Notes: generated by a model from the sequence alone, not told the origin. A DNA stretch of 9,657 bases from Anaerolineaceae bacterium (GCA_011682595.1 JAACEH010000040.1:1-9657), one strand, 5' to 3'. Positions 1 through 7,700 are shown, counted from the stretch's first letter. Numbers and translations: made by a program.

Positions 1-270
1 ATGGTCCTGGAGGCTTCTCGCGAGGAGATATTCAGCCCCGTCAAGAACTCGCGCGGCCAGGACTCGGTCGACTCCGCTCAGAGCGACATCATGAAGAAAT
101 GCGCCCGCTGGCTCAAGGCCGCCGGCGTCGAAGTGGAAGTCGGTGAGACGGGCCTGCCGAAGCACCGGCTCGAAATCTCGCCACTCTACGCCATCGACCA
201 GGAGGCCCTGGCCGAGCGAATACGTGACAGCGACATAAGAGCGATCACCGAGGACACCTACCTCGAGTAG
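1..270 (+). CDS. UDP-sugar pyrophosphorylase, UDPGP type 1 family (3' end only)
   Basis: The last 89 codons of a gene that begins before the window; the ATG at position 1 is an internal Met, and the frame ends at TAG 268-270. The fragment reads REEIFSPVKN, then GQDSVDSA, then a helical stretch ending KCARWLKAAGVEVE. The FSPVKN..G.DS block is characteristic of the C-terminal part of eukaryote-like UDP-N-acetylglucosamine or UDP-glucose pyrophosphorylases (UDPGP family). These enzymes join UTP and a sugar 1-phosphate to give UDP-sugar and pyrophosphate in the cytoplasm, supplying precursors for envelope polysaccharides. The catalytic N-terminal nucleotide-binding signature lies outside the window, so the sugar (GlcNAc, GalNAc or Glc) cannot be decided. 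The gene converges on queA, 83 bp away. Family is fairly sure; substrate is unknown. Confidence 0.75.
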   Translation: MVLEASREEIFSPVKNSRGQDSVDSAQSDIMKKCARWLKAAGVEVEVGETGLPKHRLEISPLYAIDQEALAERIRDSDIRAITEDTYLE

Positions 271-277
271 CTCCGCC

Positions 278-291
278 CCGGGCAACCCCGG
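278..291 (+). terminator. Weak GC hairpin between convergent gene ends
   Basis: CCGGG (278-282) and CCCGG (287-291) can pair around a CAAC loop, 8 bp after the pyrophosphorylase stop codon. No T-run follows on either strand, only a short CTTT at 298-301. It could slow polymerase or help Rho-dependent ending between the two convergent genes, but it is not a canonical intrinsic terminator. Confidence 0.25.
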
Positions 292-353
292 CCCGGCCTT
301 TGGCCATTCCGGTCACCGCATTGTCCACTTGCTCCCTTGATCTGCCCGCCGGG

Positions 354-1397
354 CTACTCAATCAGGCAACTGTCGCCGTAGGAATAGAAGCGGTACCCTT
401 TGGCCAGCGCTTCGGCGTATGCTCGCAACAGAAACTCTCGTCCGGCCAGGGCGCCGACCATCATCAGCAGCGTGCTGTGCGGCAGATGGAAGTTGGTCAC
501 CAGGGCGTCAACCAGGCGGAACTCGAAGGGCGGGTATATGAACAGTTCGGTCTGGCCTTCGCTTTCACGAATCTCTCCGCGGCGGACGATAGTTTCCAGA
601 ACCCTCACGGTCGTTGTGCCGACGGCGACGATTCGCCGGCCTTCGAGTCTGGCCCGGCGAATCGATTCGGCCGTGGGGCTCGAAACGCTGAACCGCTCCT
701 GGTGCATGTGGTGGTCCTCGACGCGCTGGGTCGTCACCGGGCGGAATGTCCCCAAGCCGACCTGCAGCGTCAGATAGACGCACTGAATATCCCTCTGCTG
801 AAGGTCGCCGAGCAGTTCCGTCGTGAAGTGCAGCCCGGCCGTCGGAGCGGCAACGGCGCCGGGAACGCGGGCGAAGACGGTCTGATAGCGCTCGGCGTCC
901 AGGCGATCGAGTTCGGCGTCGGCTCCGCGGCGGTCGATATAGGGAGGCAGCGGAGCGCGGCCCGCGCGGCCGAGCAGGTCAGAAGCTTTGACCGCCGGTT
1001 GTGGCTGCACGGTCCAGAGCCCCTGGCCGCGGTTGGCGGACAGGTGAATCCTCTGGCCTTCGGCCCCCTGGATTTCCAGAGACTCTCCTTCCCTGATTCG
1101 GCCGCGGCCGCGAAGCATCATTTCCCAGAGGCCGTCGTCCAGTTCTCTCAGGAAAAGTCCTTCGATCACCGAGCCGGTCTTGCGGCGCATGGCCAGCCGA
1201 GCCGGGATGACCTTGGCGTCGTTCAGGACCAGCAGGTCCCCCGGCCGCAGCAGGGTGGGCAGTTCGTCGAAACGGTAGTGGCCGATGGTGCCGGTGGCCC
1301 GGTTCAGGCGCATCAGGCGGCTCTGGTCGCGGCGGTCGGCCGGCTTCTGGGCGATGGCTTCCGCCGGCAAGTGGTAGTCAAAAAGGGAGGTCTCCAT
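354..1397 (-). CDS. queA: S-adenosylmethionine:tRNA ribosyltransferase-isomerase QueA
   Basis: QueA transfers and isomerises the ribosyl part of S-adenosylmethionine onto 7-aminomethyl-7-deazaguanine in tRNA (wobble position 34, GUN anticodons), making epoxyqueuosine, the step before queuosine. The protein is 347 residues, the normal family length. Family landmarks run end to end: GDLLVLNDAKVIPARL (53-68), LRGRGRIREGE (95-105), PLPPYIDR (149-156), RYQTVFA..PGAVAAPTAGLHFT (170-192), LQVGLGTFRPV (211-221), VGTTTVRVLE (259-268), TELFIYPPFEFR (283-294), TNFHLPHSTLLMMV (301-314) and the C-terminal GYRFYSYGD. I chose ATG 1397-1395 because METSLFDYHLP aligns with the usual QueA N-terminus; the frame is open upstream to 1577, but those residues are not QueA-like. 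There is no Shine-Dalgarno sequence, and a perfect TATAAT lies only 10 nt upstream, suggesting a leaderless or nearly leaderless mRNA. No other queuosine gene is in the window. Confidence 0.97.
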   Translation of the reverse strand: METSLFDYHLPAEAIAQKPADRRDQSRLMRLNRATGTIGHYRFDELPTLLRPGDLLVLNDAKVIPARLAMRRKTGSVIEGLFLRELDDGLWEMMLRGRGRIREGESLEIQGAEGQRIHLSANRGQGLWTVQPQPAVKASDLLGRAGRAPLPPYIDRRGADAELDRLDAERYQTVFARVPGAVAAPTAGLHFTTELLGDLQQRDIQCVYLTLQVGLGTFRPVTTQRVEDHHMHQERFSVSSPTAESIRRARLEGRRIVAVGTTTVRVLETIVRRGEIRESEGQTELFIYPPFEFRLVDALVTNFHLPHSTLLMMVGALAGREFLLRAYAEALAKGYRFYSYGDSCLIE

Positions 1398-1407
1398 GGC
1401 GGGTGCA

Positions 1408-1413
1408 ATTATA
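1408..1413 (-). promoter_or_regulatory. -10 element of queA promoter (leaderless)
   Basis: On the minus strand this is a perfect TATAAT. Ten bases separate it from the queA ATG, so the expected transcription start is about 1400-1402, only 3-5 nt before the start codon. The -35 side is poor (TTCTCG at 16-nt spacing, 3 of 6 matches to TTGACA). The match to -10 and the absence of a ribosome-binding site fit each other. Inferred from sequence only. Confidence 0.5.
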
Positions 1414-1460
1414 ACGCCCAAACGGCGTACGAGAAGCGCAGGTTCGGTCCGCGGGGTAAA

Positions 1461-1503
1461 ATCGGGCCCCGATGGCTTCAAGAAAATGGGCCATGTGGCC
1501 GAT
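1461..1503. promoter_or_regulatory. Nested inverted repeats in the queA / 62-aa gene divergent region
   Basis: ATCGGG-C-CCCGAT (1461-1473) is a perfect 6-bp-arm dyad with one central base. GGCCA-TG-TGGCC (1489-1500) is a second dyad with 5-bp arms. The outer parts ATCGGGCC (1461-1468) and GGCCGAT (1497-1503) can also pair with each other with a one-base bulge. They lie in the 160-bp region upstream of both divergent genes, a plausible place for an operator or a leader-RNA structure for the plus-strand gene. No known regulator site was recognised. Confidence 0.25.
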
Positions 1504-1557
1504 AACGGCAAGGCGCTGATACAAAAGTCTGACTGAACCGGATGAGGGGAAGAAGCT

Positions 1558-1746
1558 GTGACCAGTGCCCATACCACAAATCTCCTGGTGGAAATCGCCT
1601 CCCTTTCCCGCGAGGAGCTTATGGAACGGTTGCTCCACTTCCACGGGAAATTCGCCTTTGATTTCCGCGAGAATTACCTCAAGCGGAAAACGACCGCCCA
1701 GTTGCGGCACATTCTGATGGCCGCCTACAAGCACGCCTCGACCTGA
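1558..1746 (+). CDS. Small protein of unknown function (62 aa)
   Basis: A 62-residue basic-to-neutral soluble protein with no signal peptide, no membrane segment and no cysteine, but five histidines (5, 27, 29, 51, 58). The first half (residues 8-28) looks helical (LLVEIASLSREELMERLLHF); a short KFAFDF segment follows, then a second helix (RENYLKRKTTAQLRHILMAAY). The GTG start at 1558 is preceded by GAGGGG (1543-1548) at 9-nt spacing. A real gene is supported by that site, by its own intergenic flanks (160 and 151 bp), and by the absence of any better gene on the other strand. I do not recognise a named domain. The pattern of two helices around a short aromatic strand could be a small adaptor or nucleic-acid-binding protein, but that is a guess. 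It lies 151 bp upstream of the aminotransferase, which seems to have its own promoter. Confidence 0.75.
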   Translation: MTSAHTTNLLVEIASLSREELMERLLHFHGKFAFDFRENYLKRKTTAQLRHILMAAYKHAST

Positions 1747-1782
1747 GGCCCGGCATTTTTGGCGCCGCGGCAAGAGAGCCAC

Positions 1783-1810
1783 TTGAAATGGCCCCCCGAT
1801 TCGGTATCCT
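1783..1810 (+). promoter_or_regulatory. Candidate promoter of the aminotransferase gene
   Basis: TTGAAA (1783-1788, 5 of 6 to the -35 consensus) and TATCCT (1805-1810, 4 of 6 to the -10 consensus) are 16 bp apart. Transcription would begin near 1817, giving a leader of about 80 nt before the ATG at 1898. Sequence match only. Confidence 0.4.
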
Positions 1811-1897
1811 GAGCTTTCTACCGTCAGGACTGATGGCCTCCCGGCGCCGATGGGGCCGGGTCCGGTGAGTTTTCCGAAAGAAGAAGGAGTGGGCACA

Positions 1898-3094
1898 ATG
1901 ACGATTCCCATTGCAGAGCGCATGGGCCGCCTGGGCACCGAGACGGCCTTTGCCGTTTCGATGGAGGCCGGCCAACTGGCCGCCAAGGGCAAGAAGATCT
2001 ATCCCTTCCACCTGGGCGACATGAACATCATCACGCCCTCGAATGTCATCGAGGCGGCCGTCAAGGCCATGAAGGACGGCAAGACGGGTTACTGCCCGAC
2101 GGCCGGCATCCCCGCCCTGCGCGAGGCCCTGGCCGAGGATCTGTCGGCCTCACGCGGCATGTCGCTGACGGCGGCAAACATCGCCATCCAGCCGGGCGGC
2201 AAGCCCACCATCGGCAAGTTCATCATGGTTACCATGAATCCCGGCGACAAGGTGCTCTACCCGAACCCGGGCTACCCGATTTACGAATCGCAGATCGATT
2301 TTCACGGCGGGGTCGGCCTGCCCTACGGATTCCTGGAGGAGACGGACGGATTCGTTCTGGACATGGACGCCATCCGGGCGGGTATCGCCGAGGGAGCGAA
2401 GATCCTGATCTACAACAACTACCAGAACCCGACCGGGGCCTCGTCGCCGGCCGGGGAGATGGAGGAACTTGCCCGCCTGGCCGTCGAGGCCGACCTGACG
2501 GTTCTGGCCGACGAGGCCTACTTCGACATTCGCTTCAGCGGTCAACCGATGAGCATCGCCGGTCTGCCGGGCATGGCCGAAAGAACGGTTATCCTGTACA
2601 CCTTCAGCAAGAAGTTCGCCATGACGGGGTGGCGTCTGGGGGCCTGTGTCGGCCCGGCGGATTTCGTCGAACAGGTGGCCAAGATAAACGTCAACGACGA
2701 GTCGTGCTCGAACCACTTTATCCAGTACGGAGCCCTGGCCGGTCTGCAGGGCGAGAGCACAGAGGCGGACGCGATTGTGGCCACGCTCAAGCAGCGGCGC
2801 GACGTCCTGGTCGATGCCCTGAACCGGATCGAGGGCCTGAAGTGTTACCGCCCCGAGGCGACCTTCTACCTGTTCCCCAACGTCAGCGGGGCCATGCAGC
2901 GCAAGGGAATCAGCGACGTCGAGGAGTTGCGCAAGAGTTGCCTGCACCAGACCGGCGTGAGTTTCTGCACCCGCCGGCACTTCGGCCGCCCCCTGCCCGG
3001 GGAGACGAATCAGTACATTCGCTTCGCCTATTCGGGAATCGACGTCGACCAGATCACCGAAGGAATGGACAAACTCTCGGAGTTCCTGTCCTAA
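1898..3094 (+). CDS. PLP-dependent aminotransferase, class I/II (aspartate aminotransferase-like)
   Basis: A cytoplasmic fold-type I transaminase that moves an amino group between an amino acid and a 2-oxo acid via pyridoxal 5'-phosphate. The protein is 398 residues, the normal length. Visible landmarks: TGYCPTAGIPALREAL near the N-terminus, PNPGYPIYES, NNYQNPTGA with Asn177 (contacts the PLP ring oxygen), ADEAYFDI with Asp205 (binds the pyridine nitrogen) and Tyr208, the TFSKKFAMTGWRLGA motif with Lys238 as the PLP Schiff-base lysine, and YIRFAYS with Arg375 for the substrate carboxylate. All catalytic positions are present, so it should be active. The start at ATG 1898 is set by AAGGAG (1884-1889) at 8-nt spacing; an in-frame ATG at 1850 lacks such a site. 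The amino donor cannot be read from sequence; aspartate, an aromatic or aliphatic amino acid, or LL-diaminopimelate are all possible. Neighbours give no pathway clue. Confidence 0.93.
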   Translation: MTIPIAERMGRLGTETAFAVSMEAGQLAAKGKKIYPFHLGDMNIITPSNVIEAAVKAMKDGKTGYCPTAGIPALREALAEDLSASRGMSLTAANIAIQPGGKPTIGKFIMVTMNPGDKVLYPNPGYPIYESQIDFHGGVGLPYGFLEETDGFVLDMDAIRAGIAEGAKILIYNNYQNPTGASSPAGEMEELARLAVEADLTVLADEAYFDIRFSGQPMSIAGLPGMAERTVILYTFSKKFAMTGWRLGACVGPADFVEQVAKINVNDESCSNHFIQYGALAGLQGESTEADAIVATLKQRRDVLVDALNRIEGLKCYRPEATFYLFPNVSGAMQRKGISDVEELRKSCLHQTGVSFCTRRHFGRPLPGETNQYIRFAYSGIDVDQITEGMDKLSEFLS

Positions 3095-3191
3095 ACGCGA
3101 CTTCCTTCGGCGGGGCCGGATAACTTTCTTGCCTTGTGCCCGCGGCGGGCACGCATCATTGTGGCCCGGATTCAACCTGGCTACCCCCCGG

Positions 3192-3245
3192 AAAAAAAGG
3201 GAGCGAGGCACAATGCGGAGGTTTGCGAATCTCCTTGTGCCTCGC
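3192..3245 (-). terminator. Intrinsic terminator of the diguanylate cyclase gene
   Basis: An 11-bp perfect stem, GCGAGGCACAA (3203-3213) with TTGTGCCTCGC (3235-3245), continues after a 3-nt bulge (3214-3216) as GGAG/CTCC (3217-3220 with 3231-3234). Read on the minus strand, the hairpin is followed after four bases by seven T residues (3198-3192), the layout of a Rho-independent terminator. It begins 22 bp after the cyclase stop codon. On the plus strand no T-run follows, so it is oriented for the minus-strand gene, though the stem would also meet transcripts leaving the aminotransferase. Confidence 0.85.
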
Positions 3246-3267
3246 CAAGAGTGATCTTGAGTAATAT

Positions 3268-4365
3268 TCAGGCCTCGCCGGATCGTTTCGGGCGGGACGA
3301 TTTGCTACCCATCGGGCGGCTGTCGATCGAGCGGCCGGTCAGTTGCTGGCGGACCATGGCCCGATGCTCCAGGTCCATCTCGTGCCAGGCCATGACCGTG
3401 TCCCGGCCGGAGGCCTTGGCCTGCAACAGGGCCTGATCGGCCAGGTAGACCAGGACCTCCGGGCTGGTCACCTCGGCATCGAGCGGATAGGTCGCCAGGC
3501 CGAGGCTGATGGTCAGGTTGACGACGTGCGAGCCGTTTTTGAAGGTCCGTTCGCCCACCGCCTTGTGGAAACGTTCGGCAAAGGCGCGGACCATCGGGCG
3601 GTCGCTTCGCGGCAACACGACGGCGAACTCCTCGCCGCCGTAGCGGGCCACGAGGTCGGAATCGCGAGCCGCCGTCCCGGCGATGACCGCCATCTCCTTG
3701 AGCACAAAGTCGCCGAACGGGTGGCCGCACTTGTCGTTGACCTGCTTGAAGTGGTCGATGTCGGCCATGACGAATGAAATCGGGTGGCCGTAGCGGCGAG
3801 CGATCTTGAACTCCGTCTTCAACCATTCCATCAGGTAGCGATGATTGTACAGCGAGGTCAGGCCGTCGGTGATGCTTCGCTGTTTGAGCTGTCGGTTGTC
3901 GCTGCGCAGTTGTCGCATCAGTTGCAGCTCGCGGGACAGCGCGTTTTCCAGTTGCTCCTTGCTCCGCTGGAACTCGGTGTGAAGCATGGTGATCGACAGG
4001 AGTTTTCGTATGCGGGCCTGCAACTCCACGGGCTCGATCTCGCCCATCAGGTAATCGTCCGCCCCGGCCTCCAGCACTTCCGACCGCAGCGACGGCCCGA
4101 CCACTTTCGGGAACAGGCACATCACCGGCAGGTACTCCCCGCCCTTCAGGCACTTCAAGATGCGCGTCGCGTCGGTGATCAAGAACTCTCGCGGATTGTC
4201 GTCCAACAGAATGACGTCCGGGTGCTCGGACTTCAGCACGGCCATCGCCGACAGAACGTCCGGGGTGAACAGCATCTGGAAGTCGGTGCCCTCGAACAGC
4301 CGCTCGACAGCCTGGGCCCGCGCCTGATCGGGCGAGATGATGAGTACTTTCGGATGCAGTATCAC
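3268..4365 (-). CDS. Diguanylate cyclase with degenerate receiver domain (REC-GGDEF)
   Basis: A 365-residue soluble protein expected to condense two GTP into the second messenger cyclic di-GMP. Residues 5-123 have a receiver (CheY-like) fold: KVLIISPDQ, DVILLDDNP with Asp55, and GADDYLMGEIEPVEL. Residues 125-165 form a charged helical, probably coiled-coil linker. Residues 165-327 are a GGDEF domain: TDGLTSLYNHRYL, MADIDHFKQVND with metal-binding Asp202, the catalytic GGEEF at 243-247, and an RxxD inhibitory site (RDSD, 234-237) exactly five residues before it. The cyclase therefore looks active and product-inhibited. The receiver lacks the acidic pair after strand 1 (Ser-Pro), the strand-4 Thr/Ser (Phe85) and the strand-5 Lys (Gly108), so normal phosphorylation is doubtful. 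The last 25 residues are a Ser/Arg/Lys-rich tail. The GTG start at 4365 is set by GGGGAG (4377-4372). It is divergent from mfd; no kinase or effector is nearby. Confidence 0.93.
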   Translation of the reverse strand: MILHPKVLIISPDQARAQAVERLFEGTDFQMLFTPDVLSAMAVLKSEHPDVILLDDNPREFLITDATRILKCLKGGEYLPVMCLFPKVVGPSLRSEVLEAGADDYLMGEIEPVELQARIRKLLSITMLHTEFQRSKEQLENALSRELQLMRQLRSDNRQLKQRSITDGLTSLYNHRYLMEWLKTEFKIARRYGHPISFVMADIDHFKQVNDKCGHPFGDFVLKEMAVIAGTAARDSDLVARYGGEEFAVVLPRSDRPMVRAFAERFHKAVGERTFKNGSHVVNLTISLGLATYPLDAEVTSPEVLVYLADQALLQAKASGRDTVMAWHEMDLEHRAMVRQQLTGRSIDSRPMGSKSSRPKRSGEA

Positions 4366-4370
4366 TCTTA

Positions 4371-4380
4371 TCTCCCCTCC
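4371..4380 (-). promoter_or_regulatory. Ribosome-binding site deciding the GTG start of the cyclase gene
   Basis: On the minus strand a purine tract, GGAGGGGAGA, ends 5 nt before GTG 4365-4363. The frame continues open to an ATG at 4470, but that codon lacks a comparable site, and the extra 35 residues precede the first strand of the receiver fold. The GTG is therefore the better start. Confidence 0.65.
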
Positions 4381-4648
4381 CACTTTCGAAAATGCAACCT
4401 GACACTCATAAACTCTAAGGACAAAACTGCCGGAGGCAAACCGGGTTCGGGAAAACCATCCCGATACCACGTAATCTACTGCAGCACAATTGCTTACAAC
4501 GCATCGGCCGGTCCGCTATTCTCTCATCCAAGCGGGTTGTCGCGATAAAAAGCGGCGTTTTTCTTGTTGAAACGGGCCCTGGCCGGCACCCCCGGTCGCC
4601 GATTGCGGACTTCTGAGGCCGAAAACCACCGCTTGTCCGCCCCATTGG

Positions 4649-4677
4649 TTGACGTCGCCGCGACAGCGAAGTAGTAT
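4649..4677 (+). promoter_or_regulatory. Sigma-70-type promoter of mfd
   Basis: TTGACG (4649-4654, 5 of 6 to the -35 consensus) and TAGTAT (4672-4677, 4 of 6 to the -10 consensus) are separated by the optimal 17 bp. Transcription should start near 4684, about 58 nt before the mfd start. No LexA-type operator was recognised next to it. Confidence 0.6.
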
Positions 4678-4730
4678 TAGTTAGCATGATGTCGGCGGCC
4701 TGGGACGGGCCGGCGAAGTACGAACTCATC

Positions 4731-4738
4731 GGAAGGAG
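4731..4738 (+). promoter_or_regulatory. Ribosome-binding site of mfd
   Basis: GGAAGGAG ends only 3 nt before the TTG at 4742. The core is strong but the spacing is shorter than usual. It is the only good site near the beginning of the mfd frame, and it supports TTG 4742 over the in-frame ATG at 4775, which has no site of its own. Confidence 0.5.
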
Positions 4739-4741
4739 TCT

Positions 4742-7700
4742 TTGGAGGCCTCGCCGAAAAATCTGCCGCAGTTGATGGCCGGTCTGGAGGCCTTCGACGC
4801 GTTGTGTTCCGCCCTGGACACCCAGGGTGCGGCCATCGCCGAAGGCCTGTGGGGAAGCTCTGCGCGGGCACTGCTGGCAGCCCTGCTCCGCAAGCGCCCC
4901 TGCTGCCCGGTCGTCCTCTACTGTCTGGCCCACATCAACGACTGCGAAGATGTCCGCGAGGAACTTGCCGCCTTTACCGACTGCACAGTCGACGTCTTTC
5001 CCGCCTGGGAGTCCCTGCCCCGGGAAGCCGAGGTCGGCGACGAGATCCTGGCCGGGCGGCTTCGAGTTCTCAAGAAACTCAAGGAGTTGCGGGCTCGCCT
5101 GGGGAAGGCTTATGACGGCCCGCCGCACATCATCGTGGCCCCGGTTCAGGCCCTGCTGCAACCGGTGCCCAGCCCACGACACCTGGACGACAACACGCTC
5201 ATCATCAAGACCGGCGACCAGAGAGATCCCGAACAATTGCGGAACTGGCTGGTCGAACGGGGATTCGTGCCGGCCGACCTGATCGGCATGCGCGGCGAGT
5301 TCAGCATGCGCGGCGGCATCCTCGACGTCTTTCCGCCGGCTTCGGCCATGCCCTTTCGCATCGAGTTTTTCGGCGACGACATCGAGAGCATCCGCACCTT
5401 CGACACGGCCACCCAAAGGAGCGTCCGCCAGGTGGACCAGGTGGCCATCACCTTCCTGCCGCCGGGCCAGATCAAGCCCGGGGCCACCTGCAACCTGCTG
5501 AACTATCTGCCCGAGCAGGCGCTGACGGTCTGGCACGATCCGCTGGAAATCGCCGAGATGGGCCGCAGCTTCGTGTCGCGGCTGGCCTCGCCGGTCGGCA
5601 TCTACCAGTACGACGGCCTGGCTCGCCAGCGGTCCGAGTTTCCGCGGCTGGACCTGTGGAGCTTTGCGGCCAGCGCGGGCCAGGGGCCGCAGTTCGCGTT
5701 CCACGTCGAGACCGTCCAGCGGTTCAGCGGCAAAGTCGACCGCGTCAAGGAAGAGCTGACCGAGCTGGCCGAAGGCAACACGATCTGGATATTCTCGGAC
5801 AACGAGGGCGAAAGCCGGCGGCTCGGGGAACTCATCAGCAACATGCCGCCTGAGTTGCAGCAGGCGGTCGAGACCGGCGTCGGCCCACTGAGCGAGGGCT
5901 TCCGCCTGGTTGAGGCCAAGGTGGTCGTGGTCAGCAACCACGAACTGTTTCAGCGCTACAAGGTCCGCCGGCCGACTGTGCGGCGGGTCAAGTCGCGGCC
6001 CATCGACTCGTTTCTGGAGCTGAAGCAGGGCGACTACGTCGTCCACCTGGTTCACGGCATCGGCCGTTACCTGGGCGTCGAGATGTTGCGCCAGGAAGGC
6101 AAGGTCGAGGACTACCTGTCCATCGAGTACCGGGGCGGCACCCGGATGTACGTGCCGACTTCGCACGTCCACCTGGTGCAGAAGTACATCGGGGGCTTTA
6201 AGAGCACGGTCGTGCTGTCGAAACTGGGGGGCAAGTCCTGGGCGGCCCGCAAAGAGCGGGTGGCCGAGGCGGTGCGCGACCTGGCCCTGGAGCTTCTGGA
6301 GACCGAAGCCGCCCGCAGCAGCCAGCCGGGATTCCGCTTCCCACCCGACACACTCTGGATGCGCGAGATGGAAGCCTCGTTCCCGTACCAGGAGACCGAG
6401 GATCAGATGGCCTCGATGAGCGAGATCAAGAAGGACATGCAATCGCCCCGGGCCATGGACCGGCTGATCTGCGGCGACGTCGGTTACGGCAAGACCGAGC
6501 TGGCCGTACGGGCGGTCTTCAAGGCGGCCGAGGCCGGCAAACAGTCGGCCATCCTCGTGCCGACGACCATCCTGGCCGAGCAGCACCAGCGCACCTTCAG
6601 CGAACGCCTGGCCGACTACCCGGTAACGGTGGCCATGCTCAGCCGCTTCCTGACCCACAAGCAGCAGAAGGAGGTGTTGAACCGCGTTCGCAAGGGACAG
6701 GTCGACGTGCTGATCGGCACGCACCGCCTGCTGAGCAAGGACGTCGAGTTCGCCGACCTGGGGCTGGTGGTCATCGACGAGGAACAGCGCTTCGGCGTCG
6801 AGCACAAGGAGCGGCTGAAACGGTTCCGCAAGACGGTGGACGTGCTGACCTTGACCGCGACGCCGATTCCGCGAACGCTGCACATGAGCCTGCTGGGTAT
6901 CCGCGACATATCCAGCCTGTCGACTCCGCCGCAGGACCGTCAGAGCATCCGCACGGAAGTCTGCCGCTGGGACGACGAACGAATCCGCCAGGCCATCATT
7001 CGCGAACTGAACCGCGACGGGCAGATTTTCTTCGTGCACAACCGCATCCACAACATCCAGAGCATCAGCGCCCGGATCGCCGCCCTGGCGCCGGAAGCCC
7101 GAGTCGTCTGGGCCCACGGCCAGTTGCCCGAGCGGGAACTCGAAGAGCGAATGCACGAGTTTCTCCAGCGGCGGGCCGACATCCTGGTCAGCACGACCAT
7201 CATCGAGAGCGGTCTCGACATACCGACCGCCAACACGATGTTCATCAACATGGCCGACCTGTTCGGCCTGGCCGAGTTGCACCAGCTCCGCGGCCGCATC
7301 GGACGCTACAAGCATCGCGGCTACTGCTACCTGCTCCTGCCTCGCGACCGCCCGATCCGCCCCGAGGCCGTCAAGCGTCTGAAAGCCATCGAGGAGTTCA
7401 GCGAACTGGGCAGCGGTTTCCAGATCGCCATGCGCGACCTGGAGATTCGCGGGGCCGGCAACATCCTGGGCCCCGAGCAGAGCGGCCACGTCGCGGCGGT
7501 CGGATACGAACTGTTCTGCGGCCTCCTGGAGGACGCCGTCCGGCGAGCCAAGGGGCTGGAGGTAGAGGAGGAATTCGAGACGGTCGTCGAACTCGGCGTC
7601 AGCGCCTACCTGCCCCGGGACTACGCCCCCGGCGACCGCCAGAGGATGACCGTTTACCGCATGATCAGCCGGGCCAGGACCATCGAGCTGCTCCAGGAAG

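Larger units (their letters stand above)
4366..4741. other. 376-bp divergent intergenic region, cyclase gene / mfd
   Basis: More AT-rich than its surroundings and without a credible gene. It holds the mfd promoter (4649-4677), ribosome-binding sites at both ends, a small hairpin TCGGGA / TCCCGA (4447-4452 with 4459-4464), and an AAAAA/TTTTT dyad at 4547-4562. For the cyclase gene I see only weak -10/-35 candidates on the minus strand, for example TTGCCT with TAGAGT around 4410-4440. A 29-codon reading frame at 4686-4775 overlaps the start of mfd (see findings). The separation is long enough for independent regulation of both genes. Confidence 0.6.

Noticed and set aside
300..1505. A 401-codon open frame on the plus strand, opposite queA
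   Set aside because: QueA on the other strand is matched along its full length; this frame is its complement and has no domain or ribosome-binding site.
1398..1577. N-terminal extension of QueA to an ATG at 1577
   Set aside because: The extra 60 residues do not resemble QueA and overlap the start of the divergent 62-aa gene; METSLFDYHLP at 1397 is the normal family beginning.
3136..3152. GTGCCCG / CGGGCAC hairpin as an intrinsic terminator of the aminotransferase gene
   Set aside because: The 7-bp stem is good, but no T-run follows on either strand, and the loop is only CGG. It may contribute to structure but is not supported as an intrinsic terminator.
2150..3211. A 353-codon open frame on the minus strand, opposite the aminotransferase
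   Set aside because: The aminotransferase carries all PLP-enzyme motifs; the reverse frame is a compositional shadow.
3305..4405. A 366-codon minus-strand frame and a 254-codon plus-strand frame (3784-4548) over the cyclase gene
   Set aside because: Both overlap the REC-GGDEF gene in other frames and have Arg/Pro/Gly- or Gln/His/Val-rich nonsense composition.
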